This document shows, piece by piece, positions 9,902-22,081 of a stretch of DNA of 64,000 nt; the first letter of the stretch is position 1; every line of letters begins with the position of its first letter. The stretch spans positions 37,182,427 through 37,246,426 of the forward strand of contig CM065680.1 in assembly GCA_017654935.2 (NCBI GenBank), read 5' to 3'. The stretch is from Phymorhynchus buccinoides (lineage: Eukaryota; Mollusca; Gastropoda; Neogastropoda; Raphitomidae). The notes under the pieces were generated by a model that saw only the letters and a list, made by a program, of their open reading frames with translations, did no database searches and had not been told where the DNA came from. Made by a program: the position numbers and the translations under genes.

Positions 9902-11580
9902 CAACAGCATCCCGTGAATGTGACCAGCCCAAACATAGCGTCTCAGTTAGTTCTTGTGGGAACTAGCCATAAATTATGCTATGTTCTTATGTGTTTGAAC
10001 CTGTAAATGGTTCCGTTCTGCTTTCTTGGTTTATTTGAAAGTTCTTATTTCCCTTATGTTTGCTTTTTCAGCACCACCTCCTTGTATTTTGTAAGACTAT
10101 CTCACCCCAGAACTAGTCTTTTTGGGAGTAAATGTAGTTCTATGCTTTCAAAACCTTTGTCTTTAGGACTTCATGCATCATGCTTCTAGAACATTCATAG
10201 CTAATTTTGGATTCTTTGAAAAATAAATTGTCCTGTTTGTTTTGCTGGGAATAATAGATTTAGATGTAAACTTTTTGTTTGAGTAATCATGACTTTTTAT
10301 TTTTATTTTAAGGTTATGCCTAATAAGGATAGTCATGATCACTGATGTTAACGTGCCCAAAGACTTTAAAAAATAATTTTGTGTCATGATACAAGCTGAT
10401 TTTTTCTTCTTTGCTAACACAAAAGCAGATTTTAATTTCTTTGCTTGCCTGATTTTTTTCGCATTTATAACTGGTAATCAGATGGGAATCATTCACTTCA
10501 TACCACTCTTGTTTTATATTTTACACATGAGTGCATTCACAGCAAACTCAAACCTGTTTAAAATTTATCTCCTTTTTTTCTTTTCTTTTTTTATTGTTTG
10601 AGTGAGTTGACTTGTTAATTGTAGAGGAGGATGGGGTGTAAGCCCCATTCCACGCACATACCCTCCCCCTTTGGGTAAAAGTTCCCTACATTGCCTGATA
10701 CATTTTGAGAGAATGTCTCTTTTTAATTTTGAAATAGAAAACATACCTTTTAGAGTCAACCTGTCAACATAAGCTTTAAAAGTATCCGTCTTGATGTTCT
10801 ACAGCAAAAACGATTCAATCTAGCGTCATTTGCGTTGCAGTTTTGACATCGTCAAAGATGTCATTTTGCCTACATGCACTGGCAAGCAAATGGTAGGGGA
10901 GCTTCTGGTCAAAAATACAACAAAAGCGGAACAATGGATAAGAGCATGAAACTTTTAAATTCTTCTAATATACCATGAAACTGTATTGATGGCTTCTTTT
11001 TCTTGTAATTTTGTTCAGAAAATTTGCAATATCAAATGATTTGACAAAATTTTCACCAACCGGCATATTTTACTGTAGCATGTCCACTTCTGATGGGTTT
11101 TTTTTTACCTTTAGCTCCACCAGTAATAATTAGTAAGGGCTTTTTGGGGGGTGTGAAAGGTCAGATTGTTTGATTACGTCTGATATGACCCTACAAAAAT
11201 TGAATAAGAATACATTAAAACAAGAGGGGATGGAGACTCAAAGACTCAAAACTTTTAATTGCAAAGGCCACCTGCAAGGTCAAAGAACAAAATATAGAAT
11301 CACACACACGCGCGTGCACATACACACACACATGTGCGCGCACACACATTTTGCATTTGCAAAGAAAACATGTGCATCAAAAGGATACAGGGAAAATGAT
11401 ACCTACTTAGGCATGCGTTTTACATTTAACCGACGATTGAGCTATTTGATATACACAACAGTTCTCTTTTCTTCATGGCAAAGAATATAAACATTGCATT
11501 TGAACGGGTTACTTCCCTTTGATCATTTTGAAGAAAAAGCGAAAGTGATGGTCTGTGGTCAATTTGGAGAAAAGTTGAGG
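9902..11580. other. AT-rich intergenic sequence, nothing recognised
   Basis: Only short ORFs in T-rich DNA and a small CA/GC-alternating patch at about 11300-11350. There is no repeat family shared with the rest of the window apart from that patch. Confidence 0.6.
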
Positions 11581-11585
11581 GGATG

Positions 11586-11712
11586 GAGAGAGAGAGAGAG
11601 AGAGGCGGATTGGAGAAAGAGAGACAGAGAGACAGAGAGCAAGAAAGAGATAGCGATAAAAGAGGGAGAGAGAGAGAAAAGAGAGAGAGAGAGGGATATG
11701 TCTAAAGAAGAG
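11586..11712. repeat. GA-rich low-complexity tract
   Basis: Interrupted GAGA purine run. It gives an Arg/Glu frame on + that is not a gene. Confidence 0.9.
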
Positions 11713-11910
11713 AAAGGGAAAAATAAAGATTGTGCAAAATTCTAAGGAGAAGGGAAGGGAGAGAAAGAAGGGGAAAAAAGAAGTTTAGGCCTGTTGCTGG
11801 TTAAATATAAGCATATTGTTTGCTTTGCTAAATACCTATGCGGGCACTTGGACACAATGATTTTTATCAATGAAGAATTGTTTGTAATGAAGATAATAAT
11901 AAACGAATAA

Positions 11911-12117
11911 TATACTGACAGGCAGAAGTTCTGCACACACGCATTGCAAAAATCATCAAAAATGTAAATCAGATTCAAAATTAATTTTACTTTGGGTAAT
12001 CCTAAATCATGCAATTGTACACACAGCATGATTTAGGATTACCCAAAGTAAAATTAATTTTGAATCTGATTTACATTTTTGCAATGCGTGTGTGCAGAAC
12101 TTCTGCCTGTCAGTATA
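11911..12117. repeat. Long palindrome, ~92-bp identical arms, 13-nt loop
   Basis: The arms at 11911-12012 and 12026-12117 are reverse complements without mismatch, apart from about 10 extra bases (ATCATCAAAA-type duplication) in the left arm. The loop is AATTGTACACACA. It is either a very young fold-back or a fold-back sequencing or assembly artefact. Confidence 0.95.
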
Positions 12118-13740
12118 GATATGGAGAAAAAAGAAGGTTGGAAAAAAAAAGTAGGGGCTTTTTGACCAGGGGGAGCTGGGATTGGAGTTGGGGGGGGGGG
12201 GGGGGGGTATACCCCGTCCTTCCGTACTGTTGAGTTTCGTTTTAATGATCCCATGTATTTTTTGTCATGTTTGCATATGATGGACAAGTACCTTTAGACT
12301 TCGTATCAATCAGAGTCATCCCTTTTTTAGATTGTTCATTATTTTTCATTGGGTTATTTGTGTTTCGAATGCTCATCATTTTATTAAAGGAGGACAGGGG
12401 AGGGGTTCCATTCTGAAGGACTCTTGTCTACAAAATTGTTATAAAATCGGTGAAAGAAATCACTCCCATTTGTTCATATTTGCCAAAATATTTGTTTTCC
12501 CTAAATCTTCTTAAAACTAATTCAGCAATAACAATGTACATGGCCTTTACTAGTATTCATTCAGTGGGCCATATTTTAAATTGGCATGTATAATGATATT
12601 GTTGCTCTATTGTCAAGGTGATGGAAGACAAATCATAGAAGAAATATTGTTGTCGTATTGCTAATGTCGAGCTTCGTGGAAATCCAAGAGATTAAGACAG
12701 TACCCGTCGTGATTAAGACATCGAAACTTTATAAAGTGAAACAAGATTTCTTGTTTATAATGTTGCCTGCAGAGAGTGTTGTCAGTGGGACATTCATACT
12801 TCCATGTCACACATATATTTCCCTGTGTGTTTGGTTTTAGATTCACAGACTTCCAAACTCACTATTACTGTCATGATGATGTGTGTAGAGCACGTAGTCT
12901 AGATAGATATCCAGGGATGAACTTTGCAGCACGATGTGTCAGATGATGCGTTTATACACCCGTATGTGTCTTGGACTGATCTGTTGTGCATTGTGTTTGA
13001 ATCCCATTTATTTTCTGGTCTCAGCATTTGCACAAAAGAAGCAGAGAACTTGATGTCATAGTGATGAAAAAATGTGGACATTTTAAAGCCATAGATTTTA
13101 TCACATTATTTATGTAAATAATCGTTTTATAGTGTGATATTTATCTGTTTCGTTTGTGGCAAGGTATGTTGTTGTGGTAAATGAATAATGTTCACAAGAA
13201 CTACAACTAAAATGACTTAGTAATGTGTGTGTCAAAATGTTAACCCCTTGAGTTGACTGTCTTTTATGTAAATTTTATGGAGCTCACAGGTACTTCTGTA
13301 ACACCTACAGTTTTGTTGTTGTCAGAACTGTCTCATCATCAATTTCTGAGGTTCAAACACTGGACAGATTAACTAAATCTTGCTCCTTAACTAAAAAAGG
13401 CTGTGACTGTCTTTTTTAAGGCAGAAAATCACAAGCTTTCAGTGGGGGGGAAAAGTCTTGGGGTTTTGGGTGTTTTTTATCATGAAGTGTGTGCTTATGA
13501 AGTTGGAAATGGGCCTAGTTGACTGGTACCCTTTAGAATGCATCCATTTTGAAGATGAAAACTGCTCCAACCTTTCTATAATATGATTTCACATACACGT
13601 CACACTCAGTTTTGTACAGGAATGTTCAGGTCTCATGGCCACCAAGCCCCCCAAATGTATGTGATGTAAGATAAGACTTGATCTGGCTGTTTGCAAGCTC
13701 TGTTTGTTGTTGTTGTTGTTTTGTTTGTTAGTTGGTGTTT
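12118..13740. other. Intergenic sequence, no gene seen
   Basis: Contains an 18-bp poly-G run at about 12190 and unremarkable AT-rich DNA. None of the short ORFs resembles a known family. Confidence 0.55.
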
Positions 13741-13880
13741 GTTTGTCCCATCTTCAAGGCTGTACAGTGGCGTTGCTCCCACGCCGTACATTCTGAGTCC
13801 CAACTTGCAGCCACACCTTAGCTTGTCCGGTTGCAGAGTCCGAAATCAACAGTCCAAGGGTGAGCAAATATATGTTACTA

Positions 13881-14436
13881 CAGTGGTCGCCGCTTTATAA
13901 AGCCATTTTGGGACCGACGAAAAATGGCTTTAATAAGCGGCGGATTTAATAACCGGCGGTCCAGGATTACGTCATTTACGAACATTTTTTTTTGTTGCTT
14001 CTCTTTTGTTTACGTCAGTCACACTTTCACACTTTCTTTCGTCATTTACACTTGTTTGAATCTAAACACAACTTCACAAGGCCTCTTAAACGATGTTGAA
14101 CTTTTGTTTTGGTTTTTATTGACAGACATTCTTTTCTAATCTCAGTTACTTCGTGATACACGTGAGCGTGCACATAAATATGTCTTGAGTGACACAAGTG
14201 ACATATTTTCACGCCAAAAAAAAAGAAAAGAAAAGAAAAAAGAACAAAATTGTGTGAGTTTTAGTCACAAACTATGTGACTTCTCTGAGAAAAGTGGCTT
14301 TAATAAGCGGCGGGGTGGTTTTATTAAGCAGCTTTTTTTAATACATAACATATAGTGAAAAATCCGGACCGTAAGAAATCGGCTTTAATAAGCGGCTGGC
14401 TCTATTAACCGCGGTTTTATAAAGCGGCGACCACTG
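13881..14436. mobile_element. 556-bp TA-flanked MITE (CAGTGGTCGCCGCTTTATAA family)
   Basis: Inverted ends are CAGTGGTCGCCGCTTTATAA and TTATAAAGCGGCGACCACTG, with TA duplicated at 13879-13880 and 14437-14438. TTTAATAAGCGGC recurs inside in direct orientation. TA targets and CAGTGG ends suggest the Tc1/mariner-pogo group. It interrupts the large dispersed repeat. Confidence 0.85.
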
Positions 14437-14483
14437 TATTGTATTATTTGTAAGGTCGTCAGGAGACAACCACCAGAGTAGAG

Positions 14484-14640
14484 TTCAGTCACACAAAAAT
14501 CGCATGCAAAAAACCCCACAAAATTGGGTGGTGCGCCTCTGGCTGCGACGCGATCTCCAGGTGGGAGCAACCCGAATTTCACAGAAATGCCTCTGTGACT
14601 ATAAAGTACCTAATACCTAATGCCTTATACCTAATACCTA
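14484..14640 (+). mobile_element. SINE 3' fragment
   Basis: Matches the 3' half of the SINE at 22082-22400 (CTCCAGGTGGGAGCAACCCG and following), then a short CCTAATA-type tail. Confidence 0.7.
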
Positions 14641-15722
14641 CTAAGCGCCCTACTGATAACAATAATGTTTTAGTCGCAGAGCCAGAGTGAGTGAGGTCCT
14701 TCTCCAAGGGTGCCACCATGTCCATCCATCGACAGCTCCCCAGAACATACTGATCCCCTTGACTTTGACCCGAATGCACCAAGGTATTGTTTGGATTGGA
14801 AATTGAAACTGAGGTCACCATAAGAGCAGGCCATGCAAGGCCACAGAATTTGAGACTTTTCTCTTTCTTTTTGATTTATGGAGTGAGGATGATTCTGATG
14901 AACATGATGAGACTACATGTACATGACAGGGCTGTACTCTTCACATCCTATCATAAATGATATCCCAGCATTAACCAGGCCCAAGAACTGGTTCAGTCAT
15001 GCGCCGTGGGTGCAGCCTTGAGTTGTACTCACGATCGTGTGCACTGAACCGCCAGTGGCCTCTCAGCAGACGACGCTGACGAAGGGAGCGCGACGCCCCC
15101 GGAGCTCCGAGGTGAGCCTATACTTTTGCTACGTTTTATCATACAGTTGCATTGTTGGTCACGAAATTAGAGCAACGCTCTCAGAATCGCATCCGTCCTG
15201 TAGATGAAGCTTGACTGTGTGGCTTCAGTCTTCCTATTGAGAACTTCCAGAAGATGGGGAGCTATTTGTATGAAAGACCCCCCGGTATCCCCATGTGGGA
15301 CAGCAGGCTCTAAATTAGTTGGCCATAATAACACTTCTTTCTTTCCATTGATCCCTTAACCCATAACTAAGAAATAGTCTCTGGTTCAGTGTTAGACCCA
15401 GCATGTCCGTCTTTGGCTGGAGAAAATATTTTCTAGAACAAAGGCAGGAGCATGGACCAGTAAGGCAGAAAGATAGTAGATGACAGTAAGCAAAGGGAAA
15501 AAACAGAGTCAAAGAGTGATAGATTAGAAGTAGTAACAAAAACAGAGCTTCCAGAAGGTGGGGAACTATTTGTACGAAAGAACACCTGGTATCCCCATGC
15601 AGGACAGCAGGCTCTAAATTAGTTGGCCATAATAACACTTCTTTCTTCTCTTCCCTCCCACCCCATGGATATGATGATGATAAATTTACAACTATTCAAA
15701 GTTCTTAGGTTCTTTATATTCA

Positions 15723-16247
15723 CTATATGTCAGAGTAATTATTTGTAAGAAATTCATTTTTGCGTTGAACAAATACCGGTAGGCATATTGATAATGTCTG
15801 TAATTGTGTATGTATTGCTTGATTTATTTTTAAAGCAAAATGCCTTTGCCATTTTGTGTTATTATTGACTGCATAATGTAACTTTATTGTACTTGAGAAG
15901 TGCTGTGAACAGATTATGCCATTATACCATACTACTGTATAGTGTATTGAAGCTTGAAATGAATAACGGGTTGCCAACATGAAAAAATGTATGTACCGGT
16001 AATATTCTGATAGTTATTCCAGTCTGCCAAGCACAATGATCTCACTCAAATGATTTTGACAAACAACTTTAGTTGTCTTGCGGAATTATTGTGTACAGAT
16101 GCATGAAAGAGGTTTCTTTTTTTTCAAGTTTGGGATCAGCCTGTTTCATTTTTGTTATCGTTCAGAATGCTAGTGTGTGCCACTTCCACTTTGTTCTTCG
16201 TTTCATTTGATTGTGGGTTACTTTTTTTTCCGTTTCTGTGCCATTTG
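15723..16247. other. AT-rich sequence, nothing recognised
   Basis: No gene or repeat identified in about 525 bp. Confidence 0.5.
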
Positions 16248-16332
16248 TGCACCATATTTTTCGGATTAAAAAGGAATACCCCCCCCCCCCCCGACTGCGA
16301 CCCCTGCGCCTTATGATTTGACTAGTAATATA

Positions 16333-17048
16333 CAATGGAACCTCCCTTTGAAGACCTTGAAAAATCATCCAAAATAAGGTCTTAACCCTTACACCGCCAA
16401 TGTTGCATTTATGCACCACAATGGTTTAACACCCATGTCACTAAAAGGCATCAAATCAGGGCCTGTTACCTGAAGACCCTATTTTCTTAATTTTGGGAGG
16501 TAAGGATAGGCCTAATGTTATAAATGTCACTGAGGAATTCACAATATTGCAGATTTTTTTTTTCTCTACCTTGTTTAAGTTTAATGGTATATTTTGGCTG
16601 AAAAATGGCTGGCGGTGAAAGGGTTAAATGGGAGGGAATTGTATAAGTGAGGGTTTTTTGGGGGTCTTGCCCTGGCTTAAAGACTCCAGGGATCATCCCA
16701 ACAGCCAAATCACTTGAACACTATGGTACAAATGCACCAGCTAGGGATGAGAACATAACGTGTGTGACCGTTTTTGATTACCTCGCCACGTGAGCAGCCA
16801 CACTCCGACTTTGGAGGATTTTAGACTGATGATGTTATGCTAGGAGCTCGCCACAGCTAAAGACAATCCCCGCACAACCATGCAAAGCATAACAACATTT
16901 TGATGTAGCCTTGGCGGTCTAGCTTATGTCAAGTGGTCTGACACAGCCTCATGCCAAGGCATGTATAAGGGAGGTAATTTTAATACTAACAAAGAAGGCA
17001 GAGAAGAGGTCTTAAATGAGAGGGGGTCTTGTAAGGGAGGTTCCACTG
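16333..17048. mobile_element. TA-flanked MITE (CAGTGGAACCTCCC family), interrupted
   Basis: Ends CAATGGAACCTCCC and GGGAGGTTCCACTG, with TA on both sides. Internal AAATCATCCAAAATAAGGTC matches the family at 25167 and 34768. A TTAA MITE (16386-16623) is inserted at a TTAA inside the motif GGTCTTA-ANGGGAGG. A second block (16672-16825) is a copy of 22769-22918. Confidence 0.8.
16386..16623. mobile_element. TTAA-flanked MITE (CCCTTTCACCGCC family), copy B
   Basis: 238 bp between TTAA at 16382-16385 and 16624-16627; ends CCCTTACACCGCC and GGCGGTGAAAGGG. It is an uninterrupted copy and gives the empty site for the insertion in copy A. Confidence 0.85.
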
Positions 17049-17058
17049 TAGTAAAAAA

Positions 17059-17130
17059 CATATCATATATTTCGGACTGTAAGGTGATACTTTTTTCCTA
17101 GACTGAGACCCCTGCGCCTTATAATATGAC
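17059..17130. mobile_element. TIR MITE fragment (ATTTTTCGGACTATAAG family)
   Basis: ATATATTTCGGACTGTAAGG followed by ACCCCTGCGCCTTATAATAT, shared with 16248-16320 and 56199-56270. The right end is missing or degraded. Confidence 0.55.
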
Positions 17131-17526
17131 TACATGTACTAAAATAGAACAAAAATATAATAACAAAATCTGAATTTTGTGTAAATGTTTGGGGTTGCAC
17201 TTTATAGATAAAAAGAATATGATGCGTAACAGGTCAAGAAAAGTTTTCTTTTTCTTTATGTCTCTGGGTGGTTGTTTTTTCAACCAAAAGAACAGGTCAA
17301 GATAGATAATTTGTTATACTTTGTGCAAGGCAGAGATATAGTGATCAGTTAGTGTCGTGTAGCAGTAACAGATATGTCTTGTTAAATGTAGTGAAGTCTG
17401 CACTGTTTGGTCATATGATTGTAGCATTCTTAAATTAATCTACCATGCACAATTTTGTAGAAGTACATGTAGAATGAGCAACCCTATATAATTACTTTAT
17501 TTTTTATGTTTCAGAAAATTTACATG

Positions 17527-17546
17527 CACACTCTCTCTCTCTCACA

Positions 17547-17619
<73 letters not shown>
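17527..17619. repeat. (CT)n microsatellite
   Basis: About 90 bp of nearly pure CT on +. ORFs on both strands here are Ser-Leu or Arg-Glu repeats only. Confidence 0.97.
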
Positions 17620-17623
<4 letters not shown>

Positions 17624-17759
17624 TGCAGTTATATTCTTTATCTGTTTTACTTTTAGTCCTTTCTTTCTTACAACCTCACACAAAAAAGCTTCATGCATAT
17701 TCTTCTTCTTCTTCAATCACTCATTCTTGTTAATTATGAGCGCAGATGCTTCATGCTGC

Positions 17760-17895
17760 CTTTATGCACCTAAGTAAGAAATAGTTAGGCCCAGCATGAC
17801 CGACTTCAGCTGGAAGAAATTGTTTTGAAAGTGTTTCTTGAAAAAAGGCAAAAGAATGGACTGGAAAGACAGAAAGATAGTAGATAACAATCATG
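17760..17895 (+). repeat. Fragment of the large dispersed repeat
   Basis: CCCAGCATGACCGACTTCAG...GAAAGATAGTAGATAAC matches 15395-15490 and, inverted, 61700-61790. Confidence 0.6.
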
Positions 17896-18086
17896 TCAGA
17901 CAGTTGTTTTCAGTTGAATTTACGTATTGAAATTGATTCAGACTTTTTGTGCATTTTAGGATAAGCAGTTATCAATGTGCCATGTTGATATGGAGCAGTC
18001 TGCAGCAGTGTTGTAATTACATTGTGTAGTTTTATTTACTACTACTACTTTATTGGGTGGGGGGGTGTGCAATGAGTCTATGTTAA

Positions 18087-18324
18087 CCCTTTCACCGCCA
18101 ATGTCGCATTTTAGCACCACAATGGTTTAACACCCATGTCACTAAAAGACATAAAACCAGGCTCTGCTATCCAAAGACCCTATTTTCTTAATTTTGGGAG
18201 GTAAGGATAGGCCTAATGTTATACATGTCACAGAGGAATTCGCAATATTGCAGATATTTTATTTTCTCTACCCAGTTAAGTTAAATGGTATTTTGGGGCT
18301 AAAAGATGACTGGCGGTGAAAGGG
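18087..18324. mobile_element. TTAA-flanked MITE (CCCTTTCACCGCC family), copy C
   Basis: 238 bp between TTAA at 18083-18086 and 18325-18328; ends CCCTTTCACCGCC and GGCGGTGAAAGGG. Same orientation as copies A and B. Confidence 0.85.
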
Positions 18325-19485
18325 TTAAATGTTTCACATAACGCATTCATTTAGCATTGTGTATCAATGTTGAATTTAAGATGTTAGCATGTTATTCTGC
18401 TTATTTAGAATAGAGTTTAGCTGTTATTGCGAACGACTATGAAATAACAGGGTGAAATATTTTTTGTGCTTTTTGCTTTTAAAATAAAACTGCAACACTG
18501 CACTTATAACTATAAGATAAAATATGAAACAAATGCACACACACACACACCAACGCACACACACACACACACACGCTACCATAATATTGGAGATATCTGA
18601 AATATTGAGTGCAAAAGGTGAATTTAAACAGATTTTATTCTATACCATACAAGCGTAAGTAATTATGAATTTGATAAAGCAGACAATGCTGTTTTCTACA
18701 GGGCGACTCCAAAAATTGCAACCCACAAATTTGAGAATAAAAACTTACTAATCATGCTATCTTTTTGATTTTTCACTATTTCAATTGTTTTTGTTTGTTT
18801 TCTTGTTTTTAAAAATAAGATTCAATACATAAAAGGTTACAACAGTTTGTTTATCAAAAATGCATTTGGGAGCTACAGAAAATATCAGTTTCCATGGGAA
18901 CTTATTTTCAGAATAATCCCTTCTTGAGGCGCAAAACAACTTTTGTAATTTTAATGTTGTTATATGAAATTTAGCATAAAATACTGGAATCTATAGAGGC
19001 TTTATAAACAGTAAGAAAGGCAAGTCTGAAAATGCGTGGAGAGCCGAGAAATGTAAGGGGTGTGTGTTGATCTGCACCTTTACCCAAACTTCTCATTCAC
19101 AAGTGAGTTCAGAAAGTCCGAAAACATGGTATAACCTTGAATGAGGCTTTATGCTGAAAATTATCTGCCCCTGTCTCATACACACCAAAACGCCTGCGCT
19201 ACCTACATAAGGTTATCGCCCTTGCCTCTCACGAAGTAGTAGTTTATAGCCACAGAAAATCATCTGCCCCTGACCTGTCACTACTAGGTGGCATGGTTGA
19301 TTTAGTAATAACATTATCGCCCTTTCGTGTCACCAAAAACTAGTACAATTATGGGAAGTATAGTAGACAGTTTCCTAACATTTAAAAAAACAATTCTGCA
19401 AAAAATGTTTGGTCCTGCAACTGAGGGTTTTTCTCAAAATGGGTTGTTATGGAAACCGTGTGTTTCTGTAATTGTCCAAAGCATC

Positions 19486-19487
<2 letters not shown>

Positions 19488-19533
<46 letters not shown>
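19488..19533. repeat. 46-bp poly-G run
   Basis: Uninterrupted G homopolymer followed by (GTT)n; a strong G-quadruplex candidate and prone to length error. Confidence 0.9.
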
Positions 19534-19535
<2 letters not shown>

Positions 19536-19603
19536 GTTGTTGTTCCAGTCTTTCATGCATTAAATCTTCACAAACCTAGAAAATCAAAAGTATAGCTTGA
19601 ATA

Positions 19604-19958
19604 CAGTGGAACCTCCCTATCAAGACCTTCTCTATTCAGACTCAAAACTTTGTCACCCATTTCCCCCCCTTCATATCCAGTCGAGATTACCAAGTGTCCA
19701 CCTCCCAAATGAGACCCCTCCCTATAATGACCTTTTTTCGGGCTGCTTTTTTTAAGGTCGTATCGGGAGGTTCCACTGTATTAAAGACCTCTATTCAGAC
19801 TCCTCCTAACAAGATGTGACCCAAACATTTGTCACCCATTTTCCCCCCTTCATATCCAGTAGAGATTACCAAGTGTCCACCTCCCTGTTGAGACCCCTCC
19901 CTATAATGACCTTTTTTCGGGCTGCCTTTTTTAAGGTCGTAAGCGGGAGGTTCCACTG
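19604..19958. mobile_element. CAGTGGAACCTCCC MITE with a tandem second unit
   Basis: Unit 1 (19604-19778) has both ends and flanking TA. Unit 2 (about 19783-19958) repeats the internal sequence and right end but lacks the left terminus. The second right end again abuts TATTAAAGA, so one duplicated junction is shared. Confidence 0.8.
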
Positions 19959-20348
19959 TATTAAAGAGATATGAAAGAATTTGAGGGTTGTCATTTTATT
20001 GAGTCACCCTATGCTTTAAATATTGCTGATGATTATGTTTGGAAATAGATATTGCAGATGTTGAAAAATCACAAATGACTTGTAGAAATGTGTAAAGTTG
20101 TATGATGATATGTCATGCACTGGAGTTGTGATCTTTCATGTGTTTGTATAGTGTACCAGCATTTGTGATGCCTTGTTTAGTATTGTAGATGTGGATTTAG
20201 CACAGCTATCTGGGAGTTAGCACAGCCTTGTGATAGTTACAGTCACGCAGTTGTCTTGTGTGTGTTCTCTGTTATGATTTGGTATAAAAAAAATAAAAAA
20301 GAGAAAGCCATAGTTACAATAAAAAGCATAAAAAGAATGTTCAAATTT

Positions 20349-20367
20349 GTGTGTGTGTGTGTGTGTA

Positions 20368-20431
<64 letters not shown>
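20349..20431. repeat. (GT)n microsatellite
   Basis: About 80 bp of GT with few interruptions. Confidence 0.95.
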
Positions 20432-20432
<1 letters not shown>

Positions 20433-20794
20433 CACAGAGAGACAGAGAGAACTTTATGTGCCGGAACGTGTGTGCATTTTAATGTGTGCATTTGAGTTTC
20501 CAATTTTGTTTTTAGAAGTTTCACAAGTATTGAACTTCAGACAGAAAGCAAATCATGTCAAACACTGCCACCACCAGCTGTCTCTGCCATTTTAACATGC
20601 TCCCTTAAGAAGGTAATTTATTATATTTTAAAAAGCGCACACAGAAAACATGGTCCTCTGTCCACCTTTTTTTCAATCAAGAAAACTGTAAATTCTGTCA
20701 AAACATGCCAGAGCAGCATTGAACAGATCCTCTGTGCACTCAAACATGTCATCTCTGAATGAATAACGGAACAAACATCATGGAGTGATAAAAA

Positions 20795-21262
20795 TTATAA
20801 CATTTTTAAGTCTCAGCTGAAAACTCACCTCTTCTCTCCGTCTTACTCCTAACAGCACCGAGCCCTGTTTGGTCCTGGTACCGTGGTCGTGGGTGCGTCT
20901 TGGGCGGTTGATGCGGGTGGTGTGGTGTGGATTGGACTAGGCTGGCAGAACGACTGGCAGTTTGGTCTGGTTTGCATTTTGCTACCCGTGTTGGCTGACT
21001 GGGTCGCACTCGTGATTTCGGTGCGCGCATGGGTGTCTGTTCTGTGTGTGTGTGCTGTGAGTGCGCGCGCGTGTGTGTGTGCGCGCGCGCGCGCATGTAC
21101 GTGTGCGCGCGCACGTGTGAAGTATCGGATTTGTATTTAATATATATAATGAATGTTTTGTGTTTATTACTATTGTTATTGTTGTTGTCTAAAGTTAACT
21201 TTGTAAGCGCACTTAGCTCTTTGGAGAAAGAACGCAACAAATATCCATTATTATTATTATTT
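20795..21262 (+). mobile_element. CR1/L2-like LINE 3' end, fragment
   Basis: The short frame 20804-20852 reads FKSQLKTHLFSPSYS and then TAA, the usual end of the CR1/L2-type ORF2. A GT/GCGC-rich 3' UTR follows, then GCGCACTTAGCTCTTTGGAG and an ATTATTATT tail at about 21250. Strongly 5'-truncated. Confidence 0.75.
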
Positions 21263-21269
21263 GATATTA

Positions 21270-22080
21270 TGCAACTATGCTCCCTGCTCACGTTACATAT
21301 CCTTGCCAAAATGAAAGACAAAGCCAGTTTTACTATTGGAATACCATCTGTGTTAGTCTACAAGATGTTGCATTGCTAAAGGCACACAACCCAATTTTTT
21401 TTTTTAAATTAAAAGCACACAAAAAGCGAACGTTTGCACCTTAAATAAATTTGAGAAAAAAATCCACTGACTTGGCGAAAAGCATGGCATGGCATGGAAA
21501 ATGTAAGCAGTCAGTTCTACCAAAGCAGCTATAAAGTGTAAGAAGATTATCCTACAGCATTGAGTATTAGAGGTAGAAAGATTCACATCTCTGTTTTGAT
21601 GATAATGTTGATGGCTTCACTGGCAAATAATAATGGGCAAATAGTACTAATAACCTTTGTACCAGGACATTTTGGTATTTAAATCAGGTTTAAAATAAAC
21701 ATTTTTTAAGATGATATTCAACATCAGACAGAGGCACTAGGAAAGACTGTGAAAGCATAAGTTGTGAAAAACTTTGAAAAATGAAAGATTTAAGCTGACG
21801 TGGAATGGTCACACATCCCATTTATCAAGTTTTGAAGAGAGAGAGGACTAGCCCCAAACAAACATTTGGAAGTTTAGCCTACAGACTAATGAAGATTGAT
21901 TTCTCATAGTCCCTCCTTCCATTCACACAGTAAAGTAACCCAGTTTACCAGAACTGGGGGTAAAAGTGTCCCTAGCAAGGAATAAAACGTAGATTGCCTG
22001 TTTGAATAACAGAAATAGTAATCACTTTCCCACAAATGAAGATACAACTGTTACTGACTGTATGGTAACAATTACAATTA
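21270..22080. other. Intergenic sequence, nothing recognised
   Basis: No coding signal or shared repeat found in this 800-bp stretch. Confidence 0.5.
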
Positions 22081-22081
22081 T

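Larger units (their letters stand above)
13750..15660 (+). repeat. Large dispersed repeat, copy 1 (interrupted)
   Basis: Blocks at 13756-13870, 14445-14480, 14640-14960 and 15140-15240 match 41410-41930 and 43377-43560 in the same order. Landmarks are GCGTTGCTCCCACGCCGT, GAGTGAGGTCCTTCTCC and GAAATTAGAGCAACGCTCTC. A TA-flanked MITE (13881-14436) and a SINE 3' fragment (14484-14640) sit inside. A segment starting AACTTCCAGAAGATGGGGAG occurs at 15242 and again at about 15547, and diverged inverted at 61618-61690. No ORF identifies the element class. Confidence 0.7.
18699..20009. mobile_element. 1.3-kb TIR element with mariner-like size and TA target, no transposase seen
   Basis: The left end reads CAGGGCGACTCCAAAAATTG; the reverse complement of the right end reads GGGTGACTCAATAAAATGAC. 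The two stay alignable for about 35 bp, through CAACCC and CAAATT. TA lies outside each end (18697-18698, 20010-20011). The length fits Tc1/mariner, but no transposase frame survives. A 46-bp poly-G run and a CAGTGGAACC element lie inside. Confidence 0.6.

Noticed and set aside
20806..21321. 171-codon minus-strand ORF
   Set aside because: Antisense to a LINE 3' end whose + strand encodes FKSQLKTHLF; His/Arg-rich because of GT/GC repeats.
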